Part shown: positions 49,228-58,665 of the stretch, in pieces
How the letters are laid out: each line of letters begins with the position of its first letter
How positions within the stretch are numbered: position 1 is the stretch's first letter
NCBI GenBank assembly: GCA_003527225.1
Contig: DPXQ01000085.1
Coordinates: 5,385-69,384, forward strand
Source of the DNA: Rhizobium sp.
GTDB lineage: Bacteria; Pseudomonadota; Alphaproteobacteria; Rhizobiales; Rhizobiaceae
Direction of reading: 5' to 3'
Length of the DNA stretch: 64,000 bases
The notes under the pieces: generated by a model
What the model was told of the DNA's origin: nothing
Database searches by the model: none
The model's input: only the letters and a program-made list of their open reading frames with translations
Position numbers and translations under genes: made by a program

Positions 49228-51099
49228 ATGAGCGATTCAAGATTCGACGTTATCGTCATCGGCGGCGGGCATGCGGGATCCGAGGCTGCGAGTGCTGCTG
49301 CGCGTCTGGGTGCCAGGACGGCGCTCGTCACACACCGGCGCGAAACGATCGGTGCAATGTCATGTAATCCGGCAATTGGCGGCTTGGGTAAGGGGCATCT
49401 CGTGCGCGAGATAGATGCGTTGGACGGGCTTATGGGCCGATGTGCCGATCTTGGTGGCATTCAATTTAGGATGTTGAACCGCAAGAAAGGTCCCGCGGTC
49501 TGGGGACCGCGTACGCAGGCCGACCGGAAGCTCTATCGAGACGCGGTACAAGCAGCGCTGGCGCAGCAGGATAACCTCACCATTCTCGAGGGTGATGTCT
49601 CCGACATAAACCGAGTCGCTTCCGAAATAAATAGTATCGTCCTGGCCGATGGGCGTGAGATTTTAGCGAAATCCGTGGTTCTTACCACAGGAACGTTTCT
49701 TCGTGGGCTCATTCATATAGGCAGCCGCAAGATTCCGGCCGGCCGCTTTGGTGAGGCGCCGGCCCTGGGGCTAAGCAGCACCCTGGAACGAGCTGGGCTC
49801 CGTCTCGGGCGGCTCAAGACAGGAACGCCGGCGCGCCTTGACGGGAGAACGATAGACTGGGCGTCATTGGAACGGCAAAGCGCCGACAGCGACCCGGTCC
49901 CCTTCTCCTTTATGACCGAAACAATAATAAACCGGCAGATCGAGTGCGGGGTTACGCGCACGACTGAGCGGACGCATCAGCTGATCCGCGAGAACATACA
50001 CCGCTCGGCAATGTATTCGGGGCAAATCGAAGGCGTTGGCCCTCGCTATTGTCCTTCGATAGAGGACAAGATCACGCGATTTGGTGATCGGGATGGGCAT
50101 CAAATCTTTCTTGAGCCAGAAGGCCTAGACGACGATACGGTTTACCCGAACGGCATTTCGACATCATTGCCGGAAGATGTCCAGGATGCCTTCATACGGT
50201 CTATCCCGGGGCTTGAGCACGTACACATTCTGCAAATGGGATACGCGATTGAGTATGATCATGTCGATCCGAGGGAGCTTTATCCAACCTTGGAAGCAAG
50301 AAAGATGCCAGGTCTTTTCCTCGCGGGGCAGATCAATGGCACGACGGGATATGAGGAAGCCGCTGCGCAGGGCCTCGTTGCCGGGATAAACGCGGCGCTA
50401 GTTGCCGGCGGCAGTGATCCAGTGACATTCAGTCGGACCGATTCCTATATTGGGGTGATGATCGATGATCTGACCTCCCGAGGAGTCGCTGAACCCTATA
50501 GGATGTTCACGTCTCGGGCGGAGTACAGGTTGACGCTCCGGGCGGACAATGCCGATCTCCGCCTGACGCCGGTCGGATTGAAGATTGGTTGTGTTGGCGG
50601 CGAGCGTGCGCGACGCTTCGCCAGCTATCGCGAGTCTCTCAATGCCGCGATTCAGGCGCTTTCGTCGCGGTCTGTGTCACCGACGGGTGCGGCTCAGTTT
50701 GGCCTGTCTGTAAACCAGGATGGTCGGAAACGCACAGGTTTGGAGCTCCTTTCCTATCCGGATATTTCTCTGACTGATCTTTATCGGGTTTGGCCGGAAA
50801 TTGTGCCGTTTGACCGGAAGATTGCAGCCGCGGTAGAGATACATGCGTCCTATTCGGTCTATGTGGAGCGCCAGAGTGCCGATATTCTTGCTGCGCGCAA
50901 GGAAGAGGAACGCCTTATACCGCCAGATTTTAGTTTTGCTGGACTTGCTGGACTTTCGAACGAATTGAAGCAGAAATTGAGTGCGGCGCAGCCATGGAGT
51001 ATCGCCCAAGCCGCGCATGTCGACGGGATGACACCTGCTGCCCTGTCGTTGCTTATAGCACACCTTAAGCGGCGAGAGTCAGTTAAGAGGGTTGGCTGA
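49228..51099 (+). CDS. mnmG: tRNA uridine-5-carboxymethylaminomethyl modification enzyme MnmG
   Basis: MnmG (GidA) is the FAD- and NADH-binding partner of MnmE. The 623-residue protein has the dinucleotide-binding [21 protein letters not shown], the block [17 protein letters not shown], and the C-terminal MnmE-binding domain. The ATG at 49228 follows caggag. rsmG begins 4 bp after its stop, continuing the mnmE-mnmG-rsmG-parA-parB order common near bacterial origins. Confidence 0.96.
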   Translation: MSDSRFDVIVIGGGHAGSEAASAAARLGARTALVTHRRETIGAMSCNPAIGGLGKGHLVREIDALDGLMGRCADLGGIQFRMLNRKKGPAVWGPRTQADRKLYRDAVQAALAQQDNLTILEGDVSDINRVASEINSIVLADGREILAKSVVLTTGTFLRGLIHIGSRKIPAGRFGEAPALGLSSTLERAGLRLGRLKTGTPARLDGRTIDWASLERQSADSDPVPFSFMTETIINRQIECGVTRTTERTHQLIRENIHRSAMYSGQIEGVGPRYCPSIEDKITRFGDRDGHQIFLEPEGLDDDTVYPNGISTSLPEDVQDAFIRSIPGLEHVHILQMGYAIEYDHVDPRELYPTLEARKMPGLFLAGQINGTTGYEEAAAQGLVAGINAALVAGGSDPVTFSRTDSYIGVMIDDLTSRGVAEPYRMFTSRAEYRLTLRADNADLRLTPVGLKIGCVGGERARRFASYRESLNAAIQALSSRSVSPTGAAQFGLSVNQDGRKRTGLELLSYPDISLTDLYRVWPEIVPFDRKIAAAVEIHASYSVYVERQSADILAARKEEERLIPPDFSFAGLAGLSNELKQKLSAAQPWSIAQAAHVDGMTPAALSLLIAHLKRRESVKRVG

Positions 51100-51103
51100 T
51101 ACA

Positions 51104-51739
51104 ATGTCAGAGAGTCCATTGTTTGATCTGATCGGCTTGCGTGTTTCACGTGAAACATATGATCGACTTCAGCGCTTCGAAGATCTTTTCCGCAAGTGGT
51201 CCTCCGCCATCAATCTTGTCGCTTCTTCAACGAAGGATGCCGTATGGATGCGCCATATTGCTGACAGCGCGCAAATCTTCAAACTCTCGCCCGAGCCGAA
51301 ACAGTGGGTGGATCTCGGGAGCGGCGGCGGTTTCCCCGGTGTGATTACAGCGATTCTGCTCGCTGAACGTGGGGCTGGGTGGGTCCACTTGATAGAAAGC
51401 AATCACAAGAAGGCTAGCTTTCTCCGCGTCGCTCTGGCGGAGACGCGCGCACGAGGCAGTGTTCATGCATTCAGGATCGAGGAAGCTCCCTCAAAAATCG
51501 AGAGATGCGATGCCATTTCCGCTCGAGCGCTTGCCGAACTCGACCAACTGCTAGACCTTGCGAGTCCATGGATGGCGGCCAATCCCAATTTGCGGTGTTT
51601 CTTTCACAAAGGGCGAGATTATGAGGTGGAAATCGAGAAAGCGCGTAGTCGTTGGCAGTTTGATCTGGTAATACACTCCAGTGTGATCGAAGCGGACTCC
51701 GTCATTTTGGAAATCGCTCATCTGGCACATAAGGTTTAA
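51104..51739 (+). CDS. rsmG: 16S rRNA (guanine-527-N7) methyltransferase RsmG
   Basis: RsmG (GidB) methylates G527 of 16S rRNA; its loss gives low-level streptomycin resistance in other bacteria. The 211-residue protein has the SAM-binding [14 protein letters not shown] and the family NLVAS region. I use ATG 51104; TTG 51092 would leave almost no gap to the ribosome-binding site. Codons 13-18 (Arg-Val-Ser-Arg-Glu-Thr) contain a perfect parS, and the VSRET string near the N-terminus probably exists for that reason. Confidence 0.94.
   Translation: MSESPLFDLIGLRVSRETYDRLQRFEDLFRKWSSAINLVASSTKDAVWMRHIADSAQIFKLSPEPKQWVDLGSGGGFPGVITAILLAERGAGWVHLIESNHKKASFLRVALAETRARGSVHAFRIEEAPSKIERCDAISARALAELDQLLDLASPWMAANPNLRCFFHKGRDYEVEIEKARSRWQFDLVIHSSVIEADSVILEIAHLAHKV
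51142..51157. other. parS: parS site inside rsmG, perfect consensus
   Basis: TGTTTCACGTGAAACA is a perfect 16-bp palindrome identical to the bacterial parS consensus. It lies 614 bp upstream of parA, inside rsmG codons 13-18. Unlike three other copies in the window it contains no GANTC. Confidence 0.96.
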
Positions 51740-51755
51740 TGAAGTCGGGTGTGGC

Positions 51756-52550
51756 ATGGCTGGCGAAAAGAACCGGATTATCACTATCGCAAATCAGAAG
51801 GGCGGCGTTGGCAAGACGACGACCGCGATCAATCTGGCGACGGCTCTTGCGGCGATTGGTGAGCGTGTTCTCATTGTCGACCTGGATCCGCAAGGAAATG
51901 CCAGTACTGGCCTCGGCATAGAGCGCCGCGAACGCAAATATTCCTCCTATGATATCTTGATTGGCACGCATAAGGTCGAGGATGCCGCTTTACAGACGGC
52001 TGTTCCCAATCTGTCTATTGTTCCTTCAACGCTCGACCTCCTTGGGTTAGAGATGGAAATCTCTCAGCAGGCGGATCGGGTGTTTCGCCTCAAAAAGGCG
52101 CTGCAATCGGCGGATGCGCAGCAGTATACGTATATTCTCATCGATTGCCCGCCTTCGTTCAATCTTCTGACAATGAATGCGATGGCTGCAGCGCATTCAG
52201 TTCTCGTGCCTCTTCAATGTGAATTCTTCGCGCTTGAGGGGTTGAGCCAGCTGCTTGAGACGATCAATCAGGTCCGACTGAGCGTGAATCCGACCCTGGA
52301 TATACAGGGAATTGTCCTGACAATGTTCGATTCCCGCAACAATCTCGCACAGCAGGTCGTCAGCGACGTCCGTACCCACCTCGGCGAAAAGGTCTATACG
52401 ACACTCATTCCGCGCAATGTCCGCGTTTCGGAGGCTCCGTCCTACGGGAAACCGGCAATCCTCTATGATTTGAAATGCGCCGGGAGTCAGGCCTATCTGC
52501 AGCTTGCGTCCGAGGTGATCCAGCGCGAGCGGCAGCGCAAGGCGGCCTAG
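51756..52550 (+). CDS. parA: Chromosome partitioning ATPase ParA
   Basis: ParA (Soj) is the Walker-type ATPase that moves ParB-bound origins toward the cell pole. The 264-residue protein has the deviant Walker A KGGVGKTTTAINLATAL, the A' motif DLDPQGNASTGLG and Walker B LIDCPPSFNLLT. It is the chromosomal type, lacking the N-terminal helix-turn-helix of plasmid RepA/ParA proteins. It starts at ATG 51756, 16 bp after rsmG and 33 bp before parB. Confidence 0.97.
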   Translation: MAGEKNRIITIANQKGGVGKTTTAINLATALAAIGERVLIVDLDPQGNASTGLGIERRERKYSSYDILIGTHKVEDAALQTAVPNLSIVPSTLDLLGLEMEISQQADRVFRLKKALQSADAQQYTYILIDCPPSFNLLTMNAMAAAHSVLVPLQCEFFALEGLSQLLETINQVRLSVNPTLDIQGIVLTMFDSRNNLAQQVVSDVRTHLGEKVYTTLIPRNVRVSEAPSYGKPAILYDLKCAGSQAYLQLASEVIQRERQRKAA

Positions 52551-52583
52551 TCGCCAACTGGATAGTTATGAGGTATAAAAAGA

Positions 52584-53465
52584 ATGAACGATGACATTTC
52601 TAAGCGTCGGCTCGGTCGCGGTCTCGCGGCTTTGATCGGGGAGATGGATCAGCCGTTGCCCGCTGGCGATACGCGTGCGAGCATAAATCCAGACCGCACG
52701 GTGCCGATCGAGTTCATTTCGCGCAATCCCCGCAATCCGCGGCGCTATTTCGGCGAAAGCGAACTGCAGGATCTTGCCGGCTCCATTCGCCAGCATGGGA
52801 TCGTGCAACCGGTTGTCGTGCGTACGCGAGAAGCGGATCGCTATGAGATCATAGCCGGCGAACGACGGTGGCGGGCCGCGCAACTGGCCGGGCTGGTCGC
52901 GATACCGGTGATCATCCGTGATGTTGACGATCGGACGGCGCTGGAGCTTGCAATTGTCGAGAACGTCCAGCGCGCGGACCTCAATCCTCTCGAAGAAGCG
53001 CTCGGCTACGAGCAGCTGATCGCGGAGCATGGTTATACGCAAAACGATCTTGGTGAGATTATTGGCAAGAGTCGCAGTCATGTCGCCAACAGCTTGCGTC
53101 TTTTGAAGTTGCCTGATCCGGTACGTGATATGCTGGCGGACGGGAGCCTATCGGCTGGTCACGCGCGGGCTTTGGTTTCCACCCCGGATCCCGTTGCACT
53201 GGCGAAGACGATAACCGCCAAAGGTCTTTCTGTGCGTGATGCCGAGCGCCTGGCGCAAAACCATATCAAGGCGCAGAATGAGCCCACAGCTTCGGTGCCC
53301 AGGGAAACGAAGGATTCCGACACAATCGCGCTTGAGCGCAGTCTTTCGGATCGGCTTGGTCTTTTAGTGGCGATCAATCACAAGGGATCTGGCGGTCAGA
53401 TCCGCATCAACTACACCTCCCTGGAGCAACTCGAAGAGATCTGCCGGCTCCTCGAAAGCCGCTGA
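52584..53465 (+). CDS. parB: Chromosome partitioning protein ParB
   Basis: ParB (Spo0J) is a CTP-dependent clamp that loads at parS and slides along the origin region. The 293-residue protein has an N-terminal ParA-interacting segment rich in basic residues (KRRLGRGLAALIGE), the CTP-binding domain with IAGERRWRAAQLAG and ENVQRADLNPLEEA, the helix-turn-helix (TQNDLGEIIGKSRSHVANSLRLLKLP), and a C-terminal dimerisation domain. Five matching parS sites are in this window. Confidence 0.97.
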   Translation: MNDDISKRRLGRGLAALIGEMDQPLPAGDTRASINPDRTVPIEFISRNPRNPRRYFGESELQDLAGSIRQHGIVQPVVVRTREADRYEIIAGERRWRAAQLAGLVAIPVIIRDVDDRTALELAIVENVQRADLNPLEEALGYEQLIAEHGYTQNDLGEIIGKSRSHVANSLRLLKLPDPVRDMLADGSLSAGHARALVSTPDPVALAKTITAKGLSVRDAERLAQNHIKAQNEPTASVPRETKDSDTIALERSLSDRLGLLVAINHKGSGGQIRINYTSLEQLEEICRLLESR

Positions 53466-53477
53466 GGTCTTGGTAGT

Positions 53478-54527
53478 CTAACTGGTCCGCCGATTGCGCC
53501 GCGCGGATTGCAGCGTCGTGGACAGCAGTGTCTGCAAAGCGAGGTTATCCTCGAGCGCAGGCTTTTGGCGCGACTGCAATATGGCTGCTTGTATCCTAGC
53601 CGCTTCACGCCCGAGATCGGCCGAAGACCAGTTGCGCAATGCACGCTCGATGATGGGCTTGCGCCGAAAGTGAATGCCGCGCCCGAGTGTCTGTATGACT
53701 TGGGCGGGTTGCAGCCTCCGCTCGTCCATTTCAGCCCGCATGGCGTCAAGTTGCTGAAATTGCCGAAGGCAAGATTGCAGGACAAGGAAAACGGGGGTCT
53801 TGGACGTTGCGACCTTCTGGATCGCGTGCAGGAATGCATCGGGATCGCCGTTCAGGACTGCGTCGACGATTTCGTCGGTCGAGATGCCGCTGGCATCGCC
53901 GATGATATCCCTGACATGTTCCTCATCGATCAATGACTGCCCGAGGCAATAGAGAATCAGCTTACGGATCTCGTTTCGCGACGCAATCCGGTCACCACCC
54001 AGCAAGTCGACCAGAAGCTCGCGAGCAGCCGGTGTAATCCTCAACTCAGCCGCCGAGAGTTCGGTATCGATCAGCGCGTTCAATTGCCGCGCGTCGTCCT
54101 GATAGCAGGGAATGGCTGCAATTGTCCGCGTTCCCTCGGCTGCCTTGCGAACGAGCGATCCCTTCTTGAGGTCGCCGGCCTCGACGATCACATGGCTATT
54201 CTCCGGTGGCGCTTCGGCCAGATACAGCAGTCCATCCGCCAGGGCTTTCTCATTGGATGCGCCCTTTATCCAGACGAGCTTTTCGCCACCAAACAGGCCA
54301 AAGGAATTCACTTCATCGATCAGGCGGCCGGGATCGCCTTGTATGTCTCCGATATCGAGCCGAATGAGGGAGAAAGGGTCGTCCAGGTTGACGCCTGTTG
54401 CCTTGGCGATGAGCGCTGCCCGCTCTGAAACAAGGCCTCGATCTTGTCCATAGACGACGAAGATCCGGTAGTGTTGCGCCGACTTATGAAGAAATGCGTC
54501 GAATTCCCCGGATTTGACTTCCGCCAT
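53478..54527 (-). CDS. holA: DNA polymerase III delta subunit
   Basis: HolA is the clamp-loader subunit that opens the beta clamp. The 349-residue protein begins with HYRIFVVYGQDRGLVSERAALIAKA and has the family NSFGLFGGEKLVWIKG region. It converges with parB, leaving 12 bp between stops, so no terminator fits between the genes. It follows lptE by 12 bp in the leftward leuS-lptE-holA operon. Confidence 0.93.
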   Translation of the reverse strand: MAEVKSGEFDAFLHKSAQHYRIFVVYGQDRGLVSERAALIAKATGVNLDDPFSLIRLDIGDIQGDPGRLIDEVNSFGLFGGEKLVWIKGASNEKALADGLLYLAEAPPENSHVIVEAGDLKKGSLVRKAAEGTRTIAAIPCYQDDARQLNALIDTELSAAELRITPAARELLVDLLGGDRIASRNEIRKLILYCLGQSLIDEEHVRDIIGDASGISTDEIVDAVLNGDPDAFLHAIQKVATSKTPVFLVLQSCLRQFQQLDAMRAEMDERRLQPAQVIQTLGRGIHFRRKPIIERALRNWSSADLGREAARIQAAILQSRQKPALEDNLALQTLLSTTLQSARRNRRTS

Positions 54528-54539
54528 TTCAACCCGGCC

Positions 54540-55055
54540 TCAGCGGCCGAGAGCCGACGCGAGATCGGTACGGATGAATTCCGCAAGCTCGCGCGCCGCA
54601 CGATCCTCGCCATCACGCACTGCGCGCAGCTTGGCGAACTCCTGCGAGGGATAATCGACGACTGCAACTACCTGACGGCGGCCAGTATGCAATACTGTTG
54701 CGTCGGACGCACGCTTCAACGTGTAGTTGGCGGACACGATGACCCGACCGGCCTTCGCGGTGTCGGAAGACTGGTCCAAAAGTACTCCCATGGTCGTCGC
54801 ACTGACCTGAAGGTTAACCTCATACTCCGGATTCGCCGGTTCACCCGCGCCGCCTCCAGTCAGGAATATGAGATGGTTGCGCACTTCCTGACCAACACGG
54901 TTGCTCGCAGCAGAATAGACGATGGAGCCGAGGCTCTCCCTCGTACCCGACGCATCGTCATAAAGCGGACGAACCTGACAGCCGGCTAGCGCCATCACCA
55001 GACCTAAACCGAGGAGGATCTTGCGAAACGGCAGGATGACGGGATCACACGACAA
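54540..55055 (-). CDS. lptE: LPS assembly lipoprotein LptE
   Basis: LptE is the outer-membrane lipoprotein plug of LptD, needed to place lipopolysaccharide on the cell surface. The 171-residue protein has a signal peptide with lipobox LAGC (Cys26 of this start) followed by QVRPLYDD, a usual LptE start. The start codon appears to be TTG at 55055, with agagg about 9 bp upstream, and the gene overlaps the end of leuS by 11 bp. leuS-lptE-holA is a widespread order in Proteobacteria. Confidence 0.92.
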   Translation of the reverse strand: MSCDPVILPFRKILLGLGLVMALAGCQVRPLYDDASGTRESLGSIVYSAASNRVGQEVRNHLIFLTGGGAGEPANPEYEVNLQVSATTMGVLLDQSSDTAKAGRVIVSANYTLKRASDATVLHTGRRQVVAVVDYPSQEFAKLRAVRDGEDRAARELAEFIRTDLASALGR

Positions 55056-57675
55056 TATTTACAATCCTCTGCGGTACCACGATGATCTTCTTTGGCGCTT
55101 GTCCGTTCAAGGCAGACTTTACGGTATCCAAGGCGAGAACCGCATTCTGAACCGCATTCTGATCCGCATCGCGGGCAATTGTCAATTCAGCACGTTTCTT
55201 TCCATTGATCTGCACCGGTAACACGATCTCGTTTTCCGTGACCAGATCGGTATCGAAACTTGGCCACGCCGCCTGAGCGATGAGACCGCTGTTGCCAAGG
55301 GCTTGCCAGCACTCTTCGGCCAAGTGGGGCGTCATAGGCGCAATCAGCTGAACGAGTATCTCCGACGCATTCTTGACCGCCGCAGTATAGGCATTGTCCG
55401 CCTGTCCCCCGGCAACTCTGCTCAGTGGACCGGCGAGGTCATTGACCAGCTCGTAGATGCGGGCGACGGCCTTGTTGAAGGCGAGTTTGTCGTAGTCGCC
55501 CTGGACCGCTTTGAGCGTCCGGTGCGCAACTTGCGATATCGAAAGCCCCTCCCCCTCGTTAGCCGGATTCGCGGTAACATTACGCATATACGTGGACGCC
55601 TCAGAAATGAGACGCCAGACGCGCTGAACGAAGCGATGTGCGCCCTCGACGCCTGATTCCGACCAGATGACGTCGCGATCGGGCGGGGAGTCCGAAAGCA
55701 CAAAGAAGCGCGCGGTGTCGGCACCAAAGGACGCAATAATGTCGTCTGGATCGACCACATTCTTCTTCGACTTCGACATCTTCTCGATCGAGCCGATGGT
55801 CACCTCTTCGCCCGAGGAGAGTAGGATCGCGCGGCGACCGCCCTCAGCTTCCTCGATGCGGATATCCGCTGGTGCAACCCACTGGCTGTTTGCGCCGGAC
55901 CCAAGGCGATAGGTCTCGTGCACGACCATCCCCTGGGTAAAGAGCCCCTTGAAAGGTTCGCTGAGATTGACGTGGCCAGTTTCGCGCATGGCACGGGTAA
56001 AGAAGCGTGAATAGAGCAGGTGCAGGATCGCATGCTCGATGCCGCCGATATACTGATCGACCGGCAGCCAATGATCGGCCATTGCCGGATCAGTCGGACG
56101 GTCTTCCCAGGGTGCGGTGAAGCGCGCGAAATACCAGCTCGAATCGACGAAGGTGTCCATGGTGTCGGTTTCGCGACGGGCATCCTTGCCGCATTGCGGA
56201 CAGGCTACATGCCGCCAGGTCGCGTGACGGTCCAACGGATTGCCGGGGACGTCGAAGGTGACGTCGTCCGGCAGTCTCACGGGGAGATCCTTCTTCGGAA
56301 CCGGTACAACGCCACAATCATTGCAATGAATGACGGGAATTGGGCAACCCCAATACCGCTGACGAGAGATGCCCCAGTCGCGAAGGCGGAAATTCACCTT
56401 GCGTTCGCCCTGGGGGGCGCCAGCCAACATGATTTCCGAGAGTCTCGTAGCAACCGTCTCGAACGCTTCCTTCGAGGTCAAACCATCCAGGAAACGGGAA
56501 TTGATCATTACGCCATCGCCGTCATAGGCGACGTCGCCGATTGTAAAGGTCGCGGCGTCGGCATCTCTGGGCATGACCACGGGCATGACCGGAAGCCCAT
56601 ATTTACGAGCAAAATCGAGGTCGCGCTGGTCTCCCGAAGGGCAGCCAAAGATCGCGCCCGTGCCGTAGCCCATCAGCACGAAATTCGCGATATAGACGGG
56701 GAGTTCCCAAGTGGAGTCGAACGGATGGCGGACGCGAATGCCTGTATCGATCCCCTTCTTTTCAGCAGTCTCCAAGGCGGCGAGTGACGTTCCAGCACGG
56801 CGGCATTCATCACAGAAGGCGGCGATTTCCGCGTTGTCGGCAGAAACGGCCTTGGCCAAAGGATGATCGGCGGCAATTGCCAGGAAGGAGGCACCGAAGA
56901 TGGTGTCAGGCCGCGTGGTATAGACGGTTACTTCCGACAGTCCGTCCGGATAGACGTTGCCGGCAATTTCCCAGCGCAGCGACAGGCCCTCGGAGCGACC
57001 GATCCAGTTCTTCTGCATCAGCCGCACTTTTTCCGGCCATTGGTCCAGCGTATCGAGAGAATCCAGCAGATCTTGACTGAAGTCCGTGATCTTGAAGAAC
57101 CATTGGGTCAATTCGCGCTGCTCGACCAAAGCGCCGGAGCGCCAGCCGCGGCCTTCAATGACCTGCTCGTTGGCCAGGACGGTCTGGTCGACGGGATCCC
57201 AATTGACCTTTGACTGTTTGCGGTAGACCAAGCCCTTTTCCATCATGTCGAGGAACAGATGCTGCTGGCGTTGATAATATTCCACATCGCAGGTCGCGAA
57301 CTCGCGCGACCAATCCAGAGAGAGTCCCATGGATTTCAGCTGGTCACGCATGGTTGCGATGTTCTGGTAGGTCCAGTCCTTGGGATGGACCTTGTTCTGC
57401 ATGGCAGCATTCTCAGCCGGCATGCCGAAAGCGTCCCAGCCCATTGGGTGCAACACGTTATATCCACGAGCGCGCTTGTAGCGCGCAACGACGTCGCCCA
57501 TGGCATAGTTACGCACATGGCCCATGTGGATCCGTCCTGAAGGATAAGGAAACATCTCGAGGACATAGTACTTTTCGCGCTTGTCGCTATTGTCGGTAAC
57601 GAAGACGCCCCTTTCGGACCATCTTGCCTGCCAACGGGGCTCGGCATCACGCGGATTGTAACGTTCGGTAGCCAT
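55045..57675 (-). CDS. leuS: Leucyl-tRNA synthetase
   Basis: LeuS charges tRNA-Leu. The 876-residue class I synthetase has the HIGH-like signature [12 protein letters not shown], the KMSKS motif in [15 protein letters not shown], a CP1 editing domain and the conserved end region [14 protein letters not shown] choose ATG 57675 ([15 protein letters not shown]), which has ggaa 8 bp upstream; ATG 57684 is the alternative. It is the first gene of leuS-lptE-holA. Confidence 0.97.
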   Translation of the reverse strand: MATERYNPRDAEPRWQARWSERGVFVTDNSDKREKYYVLEMFPYPSGRIHMGHVRNYAMGDVVARYKRARGYNVLHPMGWDAFGMPAENAAMQNKVHPKDWTYQNIATMRDQLKSMGLSLDWSREFATCDVEYYQRQQHLFLDMMEKGLVYRKQSKVNWDPVDQTVLANEQVIEGRGWRSGALVEQRELTQWFFKITDFSQDLLDSLDTLDQWPEKVRLMQKNWIGRSEGLSLRWEIAGNVYPDGLSEVTVYTTRPDTIFGASFLAIAADHPLAKAVSADNAEIAAFCDECRRAGTSLAALETAEKKGIDTGIRVRHPFDSTWELPVYIANFVLMGYGTGAIFGCPSGDQRDLDFARKYGLPVMPVVMPRDADAATFTIGDVAYDGDGVMINSRFLDGLTSKEAFETVATRLSEIMLAGAPQGERKVNFRLRDWGISRQRYWGCPIPVIHCNDCGVVPVPKKDLPVRLPDDVTFDVPGNPLDRHATWRHVACPQCGKDARRETDTMDTFVDSSWYFARFTAPWEDRPTDPAMADHWLPVDQYIGGIEHAILHLLYSRFFTRAMRETGHVNLSEPFKGLFTQGMVVHETYRLGSGANSQWVAPADIRIEEAEGGRRAILLSSGEEVTIGSIEKMSKSKKNVVDPDDIIASFGADTARFFVLSDSPPDRDVIWSESGVEGAHRFVQRVWRLISEASTYMRNVTANPANEGEGLSISQVAHRTLKAVQGDYDKLAFNKAVARIYELVNDLAGPLSRVAGGQADNAYTAAVKNASEILVQLIAPMTPHLAEECWQALGNSGLIAQAAWPSFDTDLVTENEIVLPVQINGKKRAELTIARDADQNAVQNAVLALDTVKSALNGQAPKKIIVVPQRIVNIVV

Positions 57676-57877
57676 TTGTCGCATTTCCGGAAAATCAAGG
57701 AGGATTGGGCGTGACCTTCACCACGAAACCGTGCAAGCGTCAAGTTTTGCGGGCCTCGAGACGGAGGAAAGCGCAGCATGTGATCGGATTCACGTACGTA
57801 TGCATCGTGCAGTCTTGCCTTGTGGCGTGGTGCCGCGCGATGATGGAAAATAAGTTGCGAGATGCGGACGGAAACAA

Positions 57878-58537
57878 ATGACGATTGAGAAACGGCTGGC
57901 TGAGGTTTCAATACGGATCGCACGGGCGGCGGAGAATGCAGGTCGTGAGCCGGATTCCGTTAAACTCGTTGCGGTGTCCAAGACTTTCGACGCGGAAAGC
58001 ATCCGCCCGGCAATTGCTTGCGGTCAGCGAATCTTTGGAGAGAATCGTGTCCAGGAGGCTCAACATAAGTGGCCGGAGCTGAAGTCCGAGACGTCCGGAA
58101 TCGAACTGCACCTCATCGGACCGCTGCAGTCGAACAAGGCCGGAGACGCCGTGGCCCTGTTTGATGTGATTGAAACAGTCGACCGGGAAAAGATCGCCCG
58201 TGCGCTCAGCGAGGAAATGAAGCGGCAGCGACGCTCGCTGTCTTTCTATGTTCAGGTCAATACCGGGCTGGAGCCGCAGAAGGCCGGGATCGCACCGGAC
58301 GATACAGTGGATTTCGTTCGGTTCTGCCGCGAAGATCTCGCCTTACCTATCGAGGGGCTTATGTGTATTCCGCCCGCCAATGAAAACCCCGGTCCGCATT
58401 TCGCTCTCCTGGCGAAGCTTGCCGGGGAATGCGGCCTAGACAGACTGTCGATGGGCATGTCGGGTGACTTCGAGACCGCCATCGCCTTCGGTGCTACAAG
58501 TGTGCGGGTCGGATCAGCGATCTTCGGAGTTCGGTGA
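57878..58537 (+). CDS. PLP homeostasis protein YggS/PLPBP
   Basis: YggS-family proteins bind pyridoxal 5'-phosphate and balance vitamin B6 pools; no enzyme activity is established. The 219-residue protein has the PLP lysine in VKLVAVSKTF, the motif IFGENRVQEAQHKW, HLIGPLQSNKA and the phosphate-binding SMGMSGDFETAIAFGATSVRVGSAIFG. ATG 57878. It is divergent from leuS across 202 bp and 128 bp before prpE. Confidence 0.94.
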   Translation: MTIEKRLAEVSIRIARAAENAGREPDSVKLVAVSKTFDAESIRPAIACGQRIFGENRVQEAQHKWPELKSETSGIELHLIGPLQSNKAGDAVALFDVIETVDREKIARALSEEMKRQRRSLSFYVQVNTGLEPQKAGIAPDDTVDFVRFCREDLALPIEGLMCIPPANENPGPHFALLAKLAGECGLDRLSMGMSGDFETAIAFGATSVRVGSAIFGVR

Positions 58538-58665
58538 CTGTCGCCGGTCCCCTGTTCGTATTGCCTTGATGGGCTAGGGCTTTCGTCGGACTTCCCAGAT
58601 CGCGACGGCGTGCCTAGTATTGCGCCAAGGTATCGCTTTGCATAGCGATCGATCGGGAGGACATC

